The position numbers and the translations under genes were made by a program. Of a stretch of 64,000 nt of DNA, positions 56,127 through 64,000 are shown in pieces. Positions within the stretch are counted from its first letter, which is position 1, and each line of letters opens with the position of its first letter. This DNA is from Nocardioides zhouii (GTDB lineage: Bacteria > Actinomycetota > Actinomycetes > Propionibacteriales > Nocardioidaceae). The notes beneath the pieces are model-generated. The model did no database searches. It had not been told where the DNA came from and saw only the letters and a list, made by a program, of their open reading frames with translations. Where the stretch lies: assembly GCF_004137345.1 (NCBI RefSeq), contig NZ_SDWV01000006.1, forward strand, positions 62,001-126,000, written 5' to 3'.

Positions 56127-57155
56127 TCAGTCGTCTTCCCAGTCCCGGCGCGGACCGGTGGAGGCGTCCTGCTCCTCGGACGACATCCGGCTGGACACGA
56201 ACAGTGACAGCGCGGCCGTGACCGCGAGCGTGGCCACGATGACGACGAGCGAGAGCCAGATCGGGATCTCCAGCCACGCGTAGTCGAGGTGCTCGCCGCC
56301 GTTGATGAACGGCAGCTCGTTCTCGTGCAGGGCGTGGAAGAACAGCTTGACGCCGATGAAGGCCAGCAGGAACGCGAGCCCGTACGACAGGTAGATCAGG
56401 CGCTGGAGCAGGCCGCCGATGAGGAAGTACAGCTGGCGCAGGCCCATCAGCGCGAAGATGTTGGCCGTGAGCACCAGGTAGGGCTCCTTAGTGATGCCGA
56501 AGATCGCGGGGATCGAGTCCAGCGCGAACAGCAGGTCCGTGGTGCCGAGCGTGACGATCACGATGAACATCGGGGTGATCATCCGCTTGCCGGCGTCGGA
56601 GTGGAACAGCTCGCGCCCGTGCCACTCGGAGGTGGCCGGGAAGCGGCGCTCGATGAACGCGACGAGCTTGTTCTCCTCGAACTCCTCGTCCTCGTCCTCG
56701 GCGCCCTCCTTGGCCAGCTTGAAGGCCGTGTAGACCAGGAACAGGCCGAAGAGGTAGAAGATCCAGCTGAAGTTGGTGATCGCGGCGGCGCCCACGGCGA
56801 TGAAGATCGCGCGCATGAGCAGAGCCATCACGATGCCGATCATCAGGGCGTACTGCTGCAGCTCTCGCGGCACGGCGAACTTCGCCATGATGATGATGAA
56901 GATGAAGAGGTTGTCGATCGACAACGAGTACTCGACGAGCCAGCCGGAGTAGAACTCCAGCGCGTAGGTGCCACCGTTGGTGTACCAGACCCCGAGGCCG
57001 AAGAGCAGCGCCAGGCCGACGTAGATCGAGAGGTAGGTCGCGCACTCCTTCATGCTCGGCTCGTGCGGTCGGCGACCGACCACGGCGAGGTCGAAGGTGA
57101 AGATGGCGAGGGTCACCACGCCAGTGGCGATCCAGACCCAGGTGGGTACGTCCAC
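56127..57155 (-). CDS. TerC-family integral membrane protein
   Basis: The 342-residue protein has about eight hydrophobic helices with the TerC signature: YSLSIDNLFIFIIIMAKF, where the acidic residue binds metal, and the later DLLFALDSIPAIFGIT. TerC relatives (MeeF, Alx) export manganese or load it into exported proteins. A cytoplasmic acidic loop (EGAEDEDEEFEENK) divides the protein. The GTG at 57153-57155 follows TAGGAG; an 18-codon extension is not conserved. A long structured leader upstream suggests metal-dependent control. Confidence 0.92.
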   Translation of the reverse strand: MDVPTWVWIATGVVTLAIFTFDLAVVGRRPHEPSMKECATYLSIYVGLALLFGLGVWYTNGGTYALEFYSGWLVEYSLSIDNLFIFIIIMAKFAVPRELQQYALMIGIVMALLMRAIFIAVGAAAITNFSWIFYLFGLFLVYTAFKLAKEGAEDEDEEFEENKLVAFIERRFPATSEWHGRELFHSDAGKRMITPMFIVIVTLGTTDLLFALDSIPAIFGITKEPYLVLTANIFALMGLRQLYFLIGGLLQRLIYLSYGLAFLLAFIGVKLFFHALHENELPFINGGEHLDYAWLEIPIWLSLVVIVATLAVTAALSLFVSSRMSSEEQDASTGPRRDWEDD

Positions 57156-57330
57156 GCTGATGCTCCTAGAGACGAAGGGGGGGATGAGGTCAGGGTCCGC
57201 GCAGCACACGGACGCCGGAGGTCTCTTCCGCTCGCACCTGACGCGCGAACCCGCGGTGCCGGGCCCCGCTCGCGCGAGAGCCGTGCTGACGACACCACTG
57301 TCGGGGAATACTCCCCTCCTGCACCGTCAG
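57156..57330 (-). promoter_or_regulatory. Structured leader of the TerC gene, possible manganese-type riboswitch
   Basis: The minus strand has two consecutive hairpins, GGGGAGTATTCCCC (57303-57316) and GACAGTGGTGTC (57291-57302). GTCAGCACGG and CTCGCGCGAG follow, and a later GTCAGG...CCTGAC pairing is possible before the Shine-Dalgarno. The GGGGAGTA segment recalls the yybP-ykoY manganese riboswitch, and a distinct terC RNA motif has also been described. I cannot assign either family by eye. Confidence 0.5.
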
Positions 57331-57368
57331 TCTCCCACGACCGGACGGCGGGGCGCCAAACGGAGGGA

Positions 57369-58193
57369 TCAGCGTCCGCCGAATGGGACGCCCAGCTCGG
57401 CGAGGCGGGCCTCACCACCGTCGACGGCGGTCAGCACCCAGGACCCCTCCGGGGTGACGGTGAACGTGTGCTCGAAGTGGGCCGCCATCGACCCGTCGAC
57501 GGTGGCCACGGTCCACTCGTCCTCGAGCAGGTCGGTGGACTTGGAGCCGAGGGTGATCATCGGCTCGACGGCCAGGGCGAGCCCCTCGACGATGGCCGGG
57601 CCGCGTCCGCGGCGGCCGTAGTTGGGCACGTTGGGTGCCATGTGCATCTCGGTGCCGATGCCGTGGCCGGTGTAGTCCTCGAGGATCCCGTAGCGGCCCT
57701 GTGAGCGGACGTGGGTCTCGATGGCGTGGCTGATGTCGGTGACGCGACCGCCGAGGCGCGCCGCGGCCATGCCCCGCCACAGCGACTCCTCCGTCACCCG
57801 GAGCAGCTCGCGTACGTCGTCGGGGACCTCGCCGACCGGGACGGTGATCGCCGCGTCGCCGTGCCAGCCCGCCACGATGGCGCCGCAGTCGATGGACAGG
57901 ATGTCGCCGTCGACCAGCGTGCGCGACCCCGGGATCCCGTGCACGACCTCGTCGTTGACCGAGGCGCAGATCGTCGCCGGGAAGGGCGGGTGGCTGTAGC
58001 CCTTGAACGACGGGATGCCGCCGTGGTCGCGGATGTGCGTCTCGGCGAGGGTGTCCAGCTCGAGGGTCGTCACGCCAGCACCAGTGGCCCGCCGGAGCAG
58101 CTCGAGGGTCTCCCCCACGAGCCGACCCGCGACCCGCATCAGGTCGATCTGGTCGCGCGTCTTGATCTCGAGACCACGGTCCCGGAAACCCAT
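57369..58193 (-). CDS. map: Type I methionine aminopeptidase
   Basis: Map removes the initiator methionine from new proteins. The 274-residue protein has the pita-bread fold signatures HGIPGSRTLVDGDILSIDCGAIVAGWHGDAAIT (with the two metal-binding Asp residues), TGHGIGTEMHMAPNVPNY (His) and LAVEPMI and EHTFTVT (Glu residues). The ATG at 58191-58193 was chosen because MGFRDRGLEIKT is the family start. It ends the secY-adk-map segment. Confidence 0.96.
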   Translation of the reverse strand: MGFRDRGLEIKTRDQIDLMRVAGRLVGETLELLRRATGAGVTTLELDTLAETHIRDHGGIPSFKGYSHPPFPATICASVNDEVVHGIPGSRTLVDGDILSIDCGAIVAGWHGDAAITVPVGEVPDDVRELLRVTEESLWRGMAAARLGGRVTDISHAIETHVRSQGRYGILEDYTGHGIGTEMHMAPNVPNYGRRGRGPAIVEGLALAVEPMITLGSKSTDLLEDEWTVATVDGSMAAHFEHTFTVTPEGSWVLTAVDGGEARLAELGVPFGGR

Positions 58194-58212
58194 CGCAGCA
58201 GTCCTGCCCGGA

Positions 58213-58788
58213 TCAGCTCTGGGGGATCTCGTCGAGGGCGTCGAAGATGCGCTGGGTGACGTCGTCGACCTCGCCCATCCCGTCGAGCTCGACGAGGATC
58301 CCGCGCTCGCGGTAGACACCGATGAGCGGCTCGGTCTGCTCGGTGTAGACCTCCTGCCGGCGCCGGATCACGTCCTCGGTGTCGTCGGTGCGACCGTCGG
58401 TCTGCGCCCGCTGCAGCAGCCGCTGGACGAGCTCCTCGGGGTCGACCGTCAGCACCACGACGGCGTCGAGCTTGTGCCCGGTGAACGCGATCATGCCGTC
58501 GAGCTCTTCGACCTGGGCCAGCGTGCGCGGGTAGCCGTCGAGCAGGAAGCCGGGCTCGGCGTCGGACTCGTCGATGCGGTTGCGCACCATCTTGTTGGTG
58601 ACCTCGTCGGGGACGTACTCCCCCGCGTCCATGAACCGCTTCGCCTCGACGCCGAGCGGCGTGCCCTGCGAGACGTTCGCGCGGAAGATGTCACCGGTGG
58701 AGATAGCGGGCACCCCGAAGTGCTCGGCCACGAATCGGGCCTGGGTGCCCTTGCCCGCGCCGGGCGGGCCCATGAGGATCAGTCTCAT
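58213..58788 (-). CDS. adk: Adenylate kinase
   Basis: Adk interconverts ATP, AMP and ADP. The 191-residue protein is the short form without a zinc LID. It has [17 protein letters not shown] (P-loop residues 7-15), [33 protein letters not shown] and [17 protein letters not shown]. Its ATG directly abuts the secY stop codon, so the two are coupled. Confidence 0.97.
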   Translation of the reverse strand: MRLILMGPPGAGKGTQARFVAEHFGVPAISTGDIFRANVSQGTPLGVEAKRFMDAGEYVPDEVTNKMVRNRIDESDAEPGFLLDGYPRTLAQVEELDGMIAFTGHKLDAVVVLTVDPEELVQRLLQRAQTDGRTDDTEDVIRRRQEVYTEQTEPLIGVYRERGILVELDGMGEVDDVTQRIFDALDEIPQS

Positions 58789-60084
58789 CTACTTCAGGAA
58801 TCCTTCGTAGTTGCGCTGCTGGAGCTGGCTCTCGATCTGCTTCACCGTGTCGAGCGCAACGCCGACCATGATGAGGATGGACGTGCCACCGAACGGGAAG
58901 TTCTGGTTGGCCTGGATCATCGCGAACGCGATGAGCGGGACCAACGAGATCAGGCCGAGGTAGAGAGCTCCAGGGAACGTGATGCGGGACAGGACGTAGG
59001 ACAGGTAGTCCTCGGTCGGCTTGCCCGCCCGGATCCCGGGGATGAAGCCGCCGTACTTCTTCATGTTGTCCGCCACCTCGACAGGGTTGAAGGTGATCGA
59101 GACGTAGAAGTACGTGAAGAAGATGATGAGCGCGAAGTACATGATCATGTAGAGCGGGTGGTCGCCACCGACGAGGTAGGTGCCGATGAAGTCCAGCACC
59201 GGGTTGGTGCTCTCCGGGTTGAACTGCACCGCCATCGCCGGGAGGTAGAGCAGCGACGAGGCAAAGATGACCGGGATGATGCCGGCCTGGTTGACCTTGA
59301 GAGGGATGTACGTCGAGTTGCCGCCGAACATCTTGCGGCCCACCATGCGGCGGGCGTACTGCACCGGGATGCGGCGCTGCGCCTGCTCGATGAAGATGAC
59401 GGCCGCGACCAGGATGAGGCCGATCACCATCACGATGCCGAAGACGACCCAGCCCTTGGAGGTCTGGACGCTCCAGAGCGACGCCGGGAAGGTGGCGACG
59501 ACCTGGGTGAAGATGAGGATCGACATGCCGTTGCCGATGCCGCGGTCGGTGATGAGCTCACCGAGCCACATGATGACCGCGGTGCCGGCGGTCATGGTGA
59601 CGACCATGACGAGGAACGTCGAGGTGCTGTTGTCGTGCAGCAGGTCGAGGTCACAGCCCTGGAGCAGCGCCTTGTTGCGCGCCAGCGCCACGATGCCCGT
59701 CGCCTGCAGGACCGCGAGGCCGAGCGTGAGGTAACGGGTGTACTGCGTGATCTTCGCCTGACCGGCCTGGCCCTCCTTCTTCAGCGCCTCGAGCCGTGGG
59801 ATCACCACGACGAGCAGTTGCAGGATGATCGAGGCCGTGATGTAGGGCATGATCCCCAGCGCGAAGATGGTCAGCTGGAGCAGCGCACCTCCGGAGAAGA
59901 GGTTGATGAGGCTGTAGAGGCCCCCCTCCTCGAGCTGGCTGATGCACTGCTGGACGTTGGCCACGTGGACACCCGGGGTGGGCACCTGCGATCCGAGCCG
60001 GAAGATCGCGACGATCAACAGGACGAACAGCAGCTTCTTCCGCAGGTCCGGAGTCCGGAAAGCGTTGGCGAAAGCGCCTAGCAC
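58789..60084 (-). CDS. secY: Protein translocase subunit SecY
   Basis: SecY forms the protein-conducting channel of the Sec system. The 431-residue protein has ten transmembrane helices. It begins LGAFANAFRTPDLRKKLLFVL, has GIMPYITASIILQLL in helix 2, and RGIGNGMSILIF and YIPLKVNQAGIIPVIFASSLL later. The GTG at 60082-60084 is the usual actinobacterial start; an ATG five codons upstream is also in frame. A hairpin separates it from rplO. Confidence 0.96.
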   Translation of the reverse strand: MLGAFANAFRTPDLRKKLLFVLLIVAIFRLGSQVPTPGVHVANVQQCISQLEEGGLYSLINLFSGGALLQLTIFALGIMPYITASIILQLLVVVIPRLEALKKEGQAGQAKITQYTRYLTLGLAVLQATGIVALARNKALLQGCDLDLLHDNSTSTFLVMVVTMTAGTAVIMWLGELITDRGIGNGMSILIFTQVVATFPASLWSVQTSKGWVVFGIVMVIGLILVAAVIFIEQAQRRIPVQYARRMVGRKMFGGNSTYIPLKVNQAGIIPVIFASSLLYLPAMAVQFNPESTNPVLDFIGTYLVGGDHPLYMIMYFALIIFFTYFYVSITFNPVEVADNMKKYGGFIPGIRAGKPTEDYLSYVLSRITFPGALYLGLISLVPLIAFAMIQANQNFPFGGTSILIMVGVALDTVKQIESQLQQRNYEGFLK

Positions 60085-60206
60085 TGGTTCCTCTTTCATT
60101 CGGTGGCCCGGCCGGGATCAGCGGGCAGCGAGACCCCCACCGTCGTACGGCGGAGAGCCCGGGGAAGCCTAACAGCCGGTGTTCGACCCGCTTCCCCGCT
60201 AACGAC

Positions 60207-60247
60207 GAAGGCCCGGCCGACAGTTCCCACTGTGCGGCCAGGCCTTC
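60207..60247 (-). terminator. Hairpin between rplO and secY
   Basis: GAAGGCC, GGCCG and ACAG pair with CTGT, CGGCC and GGCCTTC in one long interrupted stem 24 nt after the rplO stop. There is no T-run. It may attenuate transcription into secY or protect the rplO 3' end. Confidence 0.6.
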
Positions 60248-60270
60248 ACCGGATGAGCGTGATCGTGGCG

Positions 60271-60711
60271 TCAGGCCACGGTCGTGGTGCCGCCTGCAGC
60301 CTCGATCTTCTCCTTGGCCGAAGCCGAGAAGGCGTCGACGCTGACCTGGACGGCCACCGAGATGTCGCCCTGACCCAGAACCTTGACGGGCTGGCCCTTG
60401 CGGACGGCACCCTTGGCCACGAGGTCGGCGACGGTCACGGAGCCACCGTCGGGGAACAGCTCGCCGAGGCGGTCGAGGTTGACGACCTGGAACTCCACGC
60501 GGAAGGGGTTCTTGAAGCCCTTCAGCTTGGGCAGGCGCATGTGGATCGGCATCTGGCCACCCTCGAAGGCAACCGGGACCTGGTAGCGCGCCTTGGTGCC
60601 CTTGGTGCCTCGACCGGCGGTCTTGCCCTTGGAGCCCTCACCGCGACCCACGCGGGTCTTGGCGGTCTTGGCTCCCGGAGCGGGACGCAAGTGGTGCAGC
60701 TTGAGCGTCAT
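60271..60711 (-). CDS. rplO: 50S ribosomal protein uL15
   Basis: L15 is a late-assembly large-subunit protein. The 146-residue product starts [38 protein letters not shown], with the glycine/arginine-rich loop that threads the rRNA, and ends in a compact C-domain. It follows rpmD by a 1-nt gap. Confidence 0.96.
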   Translation of the reverse strand: MTLKLHHLRPAPGAKTAKTRVGRGEGSKGKTAGRGTKGTKARYQVPVAFEGGQMPIHMRLPKLKGFKNPFRVEFQVVNLDRLGELFPDGGSVTVADLVAKGAVRKGQPVKVLGQGDISVAVQVSVDAFSASAKEKIEAAGGTTTVA

Positions 60712-60712
60712 G

Positions 60713-60895
60713 TCACTCCACCTCCTCAACCGTCACGAGGTGACGGACCGTGTTGACCATGCCCCGGATCTCCGGGCGGTCTTCCTTGACGACGACATCG
60801 CCGATCCTCTTGAGACCGAGCGAGCGCAGCGTCTCGCGCTGGTTGGCCTTGAGACCGACCAGTCCGCGCTTCTGCTGGACCTTGAGCTGTGCCAT
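60713..60895 (-). CDS. rpmD: 50S ribosomal protein uL30
   Basis: The 60-residue protein starts [31 protein letters not shown] and has [12 protein letters not shown] at its end, the normal bacterial L30. Its ATG overlaps the rpsE stop by one base. Confidence 0.95.
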   Translation of the reverse strand: MAQLKVQQKRGLVGLKANQRETLRSLGLKRIGDVVVKEDRPEIRGMVNTVRHLVTVEEVE

Positions 60896-61515
60896 TACTG
60901 CTGCACTCCCGCCGTCGCCTCGAGCAGACCCTCGGCACGCGCCTTGAGCAGCGCGGCCGGGGCGACGTCCTCGACGCGCATGCCGCGACGAGCCGCGACC
61001 TGCTCCGGCTCCTCGAGCATGCGAAGCGCCTCGACCGTCGCGTGGACGATGTTGATCTGGTTGGACGAACCGAGCGACTTGCTCAGCACGTCGTGGATGC
61101 CGGCGCACTCGAGCACCGCGCGCACCGGGCCACCGGCGATCACGCCGGTACCGGGGGCGGCGGGACGCAGCAGGACGACGCCTGCAGCCTTCTCGCCCTG
61201 CACCGGGTGCGGGATGGTGCCCTGGATGCGGGGGACCTTGAAGAAGTGCTTCTTGGCCTCCTCGACACCCTTGGCGATCGCCGCGGGAACTTCCTTGGCC
61301 TTGCCGTAGCCGACGCCGACGAGACCGTCACCGTCACCCACGATCACGAGGGCGGTGAAGCTGAAGCGACGGCCACCCTTCACGACCTTGGCGACACGGT
61401 TGATCGCCACGACGCGCTCGATGTAGACAGACTTCTCAGCCTGGCCACGACCGTTGTCGCGTCCGCGACGGTCACCCGAGCCACCGCTGCGCTGTCCGCG
61501 CTGGGCTCCGCTCAT
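60895..61515 (-). CDS. rpsE: 30S ribosomal protein uS5
   Basis: S5 contributes to decoding accuracy and mRNA unwinding. The 206-residue protein has an Arg/Gly-rich N-terminal extension ([18 protein letters not shown]) and then the S5 domain [36 protein letters not shown] and the [10 protein letters not shown] segment. Spectinomycin-resistance changes usually occur near KVVKGGRR; this looks like the wild-type form. Confidence 0.96.
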   Translation of the reverse strand: MSGAQRGQRSGGSGDRRGRDNGRGQAEKSVYIERVVAINRVAKVVKGGRRFSFTALVIVGDGDGLVGVGYGKAKEVPAAIAKGVEEAKKHFFKVPRIQGTIPHPVQGEKAAGVVLLRPAAPGTGVIAGGPVRAVLECAGIHDVLSKSLGSSNQINIVHATVEALRMLEEPEQVAARRGMRVEDVAPAALLKARAEGLLEATAGVQQ

Positions 61516-61561
61516 GAGATGTGCTCCATATCTAAGGTGTGCTCTCTGGTCGCGTAGGCGA

Positions 61562-61945
61562 TCAGAAGGACAGGCCGCCCTCCCGGGCGGCATCGGCGAG
61601 GGCCGCGATGCGGCCGTGGTACTTGTTGCCGGCGCGGTCGAAGACGACGTCTTCGATCCCCGCGGCCTTGGCACGCGTGGCCACCAGCTCGCCGACCTTC
61701 TTGGCCTGCGTGGTCTTGTCGCCGCCAGTGGTGCGGACGTCGGCCTCCATGGAGGAGGCGTACGCCAGCGTGGCGCCGGCCAGGTCGTCGACGACCTGCA
61801 CGGAGATGTGACGCGCCGACCGGGTGACCACCAGGCGCGGACGCTCGGTGGTGCCGTTGATCCGCTTGCGGCCCCGCGCCTGACGGCGCAGGCGGGCACG
61901 GACACGGGTCGCCGTGTGCTTGTTGTTGCTCAGTGAGATAGCCAT
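61562..61945 (-). CDS. rplR: 50S ribosomal protein uL18
   Basis: L18 binds 5S rRNA. The 127-residue protein has [32 protein letters not shown], and ends [26 protein letters not shown], all diagnostic. It lies 1 nt from rplF and 46 nt from rpsE. Confidence 0.96.
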   Translation of the reverse strand: MAISLSNNKHTATRVRARLRRQARGRKRINGTTERPRLVVTRSARHISVQVVDDLAGATLAYASSMEADVRTTGGDKTTQAKKVGELVATRAKAAGIEDVVFDRAGNKYHGRIAALADAAREGGLSF

Positions 61946-61946
61946 G

Positions 61947-62489
61947 TCACTTACCGGCCTTTCCGACCTTGCGGCGGATGTGCTCGCCGGAGTAACGCAC
62001 GCCCTTGCCCTTGTAGGGCTCAGGCTTGCGCAGCTTGCGGATCTTGGCCGCGACCTCACCGACGAGCTGCTTGTCGATGCCGACGACGCCGAGCTTGGTC
62101 GGGCCTTCGGTGGTGAAGGTGATGCCCTCGGGCGCGTCGAAGATGATGGGGTGGGAGTAGCCGAGCTGGAACTCGAGCTGCGTGGGGCCCTTGGGCAGTA
62201 CGCGGTAACCCACGCCCACGATCTCGAGCTTCTTCTCGTAGCCCTCGGTGACACCCACGACCATGTTGTTGATCAGGGTGCGGGTGAGGCCGTGGAGCGA
62301 GCGACTGTTGCGCTCGTCATCGGGGCGGTTGACCGAGAGGACACCGTCCTCGGCCTTCTCCACGACGATGGGAGAGGCCACAGTGTGGCTCAGGGTGCCC
62401 TTGGGGCCCTTGACGGTGACCGTTGCCGAGTCGATGGCTACATCGACACCGGACGGGACCGGGATGGGGAGCCTGCCAATACGCGACAT
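61947..62489 (-). CDS. rplF: 50S ribosomal protein uL6
   Basis: L6 sits near the factor-binding centre. The 180-residue protein starts [17 protein letters not shown] and ends [26 protein letters not shown], the conserved L6 C-terminal signature. Both repeat halves are present. Confidence 0.97.
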   Translation of the reverse strand: MSRIGRLPIPVPSGVDVAIDSATVTVKGPKGTLSHTVASPIVVEKAEDGVLSVNRPDDERNSRSLHGLTRTLINNMVVGVTEGYEKKLEIVGVGYRVLPKGPTQLEFQLGYSHPIIFDAPEGITFTTEGPTKLGVVGIDKQLVGEVAAKIRKLRKPEPYKGKGVRYSGEHIRRKVGKAGK

Positions 62490-62521
62490 GCTTGTTTCTC
62501 CTTCTGGTCTTGTAGTCCGGA

Positions 62522-62935
62522 TTACCAGACGTAGGCGAGGACTTCGCCGCCCACGCCCTTCTGGTTCGCCTGGCGGTCGGTCAGCAGTCCCTGCGACGTC
62601 GAGATGATCGCGACGCCGAGTCCACCGAGGACGCGGGGCAGGTTCGTGCTCTTGGCGTAGACACGCAGACCGGGCTTGCTGATGCGGCGCACGCCGGCGA
62701 TCGAGCGCTCCCGGTTGCGGCCGTACTTGAGGGTGACGGTCAGCGTCTTGCCGACGGCGGGCTCGCCCTCGGCGTTGGCGTTGTCGGCCACGTCGTAGGA
62801 GGTGATGTAGCCCTCCTGCTTGAGGATCTCCGCGAGGCCGGCCTTCATCTTGCTGTAAGGCATCGACACCACGTCGTGGTACGCCTGGTTGGCGTTGCGC
62901 AGACGGGTGAGCATGTCTGCGATCGGGTCAGTCAT
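62522..62935 (-). CDS. rpsH: 30S ribosomal protein uS8
   Basis: S8 binds helix 21 of 16S rRNA and regulates spc operons in some bacteria. The 137-residue protein has [21 protein letters not shown] and [11 protein letters not shown], and ends [26 protein letters not shown]. The first ATG in frame lies two codons upstream, so the start could be 62941. Confidence 0.96.
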   Translation of the reverse strand: MTDPIADMLTRLRNANQAYHDVVSMPYSKMKAGLAEILKQEGYITSYDVADNANAEGEPAVGKTLTVTLKYGRNRERSIAGVRRISKPGLRVYAKSTNLPRVLGGLGVAIISTSQGLLTDRQANQKGVGGEVLAYVW

Positions 62936-63027
62936 CGTCATGATGTGGTTCTTTCTCGTCGTGGTTTCCCCCAGCTCGCAGCCGGGGGACCTTCAACGTG
63001 TTGAGGTGGTGAGAGAGGAGACCGAGG

Positions 63028-63213
63028 TCACCAGGAGGACTTGGTGACGCCCGGCAGCTCGCCGCGGTGGGCCATCTCCCGCAGGCAGATCCGGCACAGG
63101 CCGAACTTGCGGTAGACGGCCTTCGGGCGGCCGCAGCGCTGGCAGCGGGTGTAGCCGCGGACAGCGAACTTCGGCTTGCGAGCGGCCTTGACCTTGAGCG
63201 CAGTCTTCGCCAT
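63028..63213 (-). CDS. rpsN: 30S ribosomal protein uS14, type Z (zinc form)
   Basis: The 61-residue protein is the short zinc-binding S14. It has four cysteines in [20 protein letters not shown] (Cys24, 27, 40 and 43), which bind Zn, and ends GVTKSSW. It lies between rplE and rpsH as usual in actinobacteria. Confidence 0.97.
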
Positions 63214-63214
63214 G

Positions 63215-63778
63215 TCAGTTCTCCTTGAACGGGAAGCCGAGCTGCTTGAGCAGCGCGCGCCCCTCGTCGTCGTTGGTGGCGGTGGTCACGATGGTGATGT
63301 CCATGCCGCGCGACCGGTCGATCTTGTCCTGGTTGATCTCGTGGAACATGACCTGCTCGGTGAGACCGAAGGTGTAGTTGCCACGCCCGTCGAACTGCTT
63401 GGGCGAGAGACCGCGGAAGTCGCGGATGCGGGGCAGGGCGAGCGAGAGCAGGCGGTCGAGGAACTCCCACATGCGGTCGCCGCGCAGCGTGACGTGTGTG
63501 CCGATCGGCATGCCCTCACGCAGCTTGAACTGCGCGATGGACTTGCGGGCCTTCGTCACGGCCGGCTTCTGGCCGGTGATCGCGGTGAGGTCCTTGATGG
63601 CGCCGTCGATCAGCTTGGAGTCGCGAGCAGCCTCGCCGACACCCATGTTGACCACGATCTTGGTCAGGCCAGGCACCTGCATGACGTTCGCGATGTCGAA
63701 CTCCGTGCGCAGCGCGGGGAGGATCTCCTCGCGGTAACGCGCCTTGAGCCGAGGAATCTCGTTCTGGGTCTCGGCCAT
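63215..63778 (-). CDS. rplE: 50S ribosomal protein uL5
   Basis: L5 binds 5S rRNA and P-site tRNA. The 187-residue protein has [52 protein letters not shown] and [21 protein letters not shown]. It ends 1 nt before the rpsN start and begins 1 nt after the rplX stop. Confidence 0.97.
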
Positions 63779-63779
63779 G

Positions 63780-64000
63780 TCAGATCTCCTTGCCGGTCTT
63801 GCGGGACACGCGGACCGAGCGGTTCGCCGCGTAGGTCGAGCCGTCGGGACGGCGCTTGGTGACCTCGTCGCGGCGGAAGCCGATGCGGGTGACGCCGTCA
63901 CCCTCGACCAGCATCACGTTGGAGACGTGAATCGGGGCCTCACGGGTGATGATGCCGCCGGTCGTGCCGGTCTGCTGGACGGACTTGGTGTGGCGCTTGA
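63780..64000 (-). CDS. rplX: 50S ribosomal protein uL24, 5' end outside window
   Basis: The visible 72 C-terminal residues read [20 protein letters not shown], then [22 protein letters not shown] and [11 protein letters not shown], the conserved end of bacterial L24 after its KOW motif. The start codon lies to the right of the window. It heads the visible part of the spc operon. Confidence 0.94.
   Translation of the reverse strand, partial: KRHTKSVQQTGTTGGIITREAPIHVSNVMLVEGDGVTRIGFRRDEVTKRRPDGSTYAANRSVRVSRKTGKEI

Overview
The window looks like chromosomal DNA from a high-GC actinobacterium of the Nocardioides/Nocardioidaceae type. The supporting signs are strong G/C at third codon positions, frequent GTG starts, an actinobacterial gene order around the spc/alpha ribosomal operons, a class E sortase, tandem-GNAT (mycothiol-synthase-like) proteins, and many start codons sitting 6-7 nt behind a TAnnnT box, as expected for leaderless mRNAs. 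The genus is inferred; no 16S rRNA gene is present.

The backbone is a set of conserved housekeeping genes on the minus strand. Read from right to left these are rplX-rplE-rpsN-rpsH-rplF-rplR-rpsE-rpmD-rplO, a hairpin, secY-adk-map, then infA-rpmJ-rpsM-rpsK-rpsD-rpoA-rplQ, then truA, rplM-rpsI-glmM, and glmS-acpS-nnrE/D at the left end. Accessory blocks have been inserted between these segments.

1-10 kb: amino-sugar, acyl-carrier and NADHX-repair genes (glmS, acpS, nnrE/D), divergent coaA, an AbiEi/DUF559-like gene between two copies of a 42-bp palindrome, an NAD(P)-binding protein divergent from an HxlR regulator, a tandem GNAT protein, a membrane protein, glmM and rpsI-rplM. 10-37 kb: a mixed metabolic region holding an FAD oxidoreductase, citrate synthase, an HtrA-like protease, three acyl-CoA dehydrogenases, a beta-propeller protein, an LLM flavin oxidoreductase, several GNATs, an ABC-F protein, a frameshifted acetyltransferase, an ECF sigma factor, a CoA-disulfide-reductase-like enzyme, an aldo/keto reductase, a P450, a sortase, truA, a thrombospondin-3-type secreted protein, and an ArsR-SRPBCC-DinB-like operon. 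At 37.1-37.6 kb a gene-free stretch carries five imperfect hairpins in array, then the rplQ terminator. 37.6-41.5 kb is the alpha operon.

41.7-56.1 kb is the most striking region. A 2087-residue membrane-anchored Ig-like/fibronectin-III protein, a MoxR ATPase, a DUF58 protein and a transglutaminase-fold membrane protein that appears to lack its catalytic Cys and His run leftward. An FHA protein, a transmembrane Ser/Thr kinase and a secreted HNH nuclease, coupled by 4-nt overlaps, run rightward. The two arms share one intergenic region, which suggests a phospho-regulated envelope system. 56.1-57.4 kb holds a TerC-family membrane protein with a long structured leader that may be a riboswitch. 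The window ends inside the spc operon.
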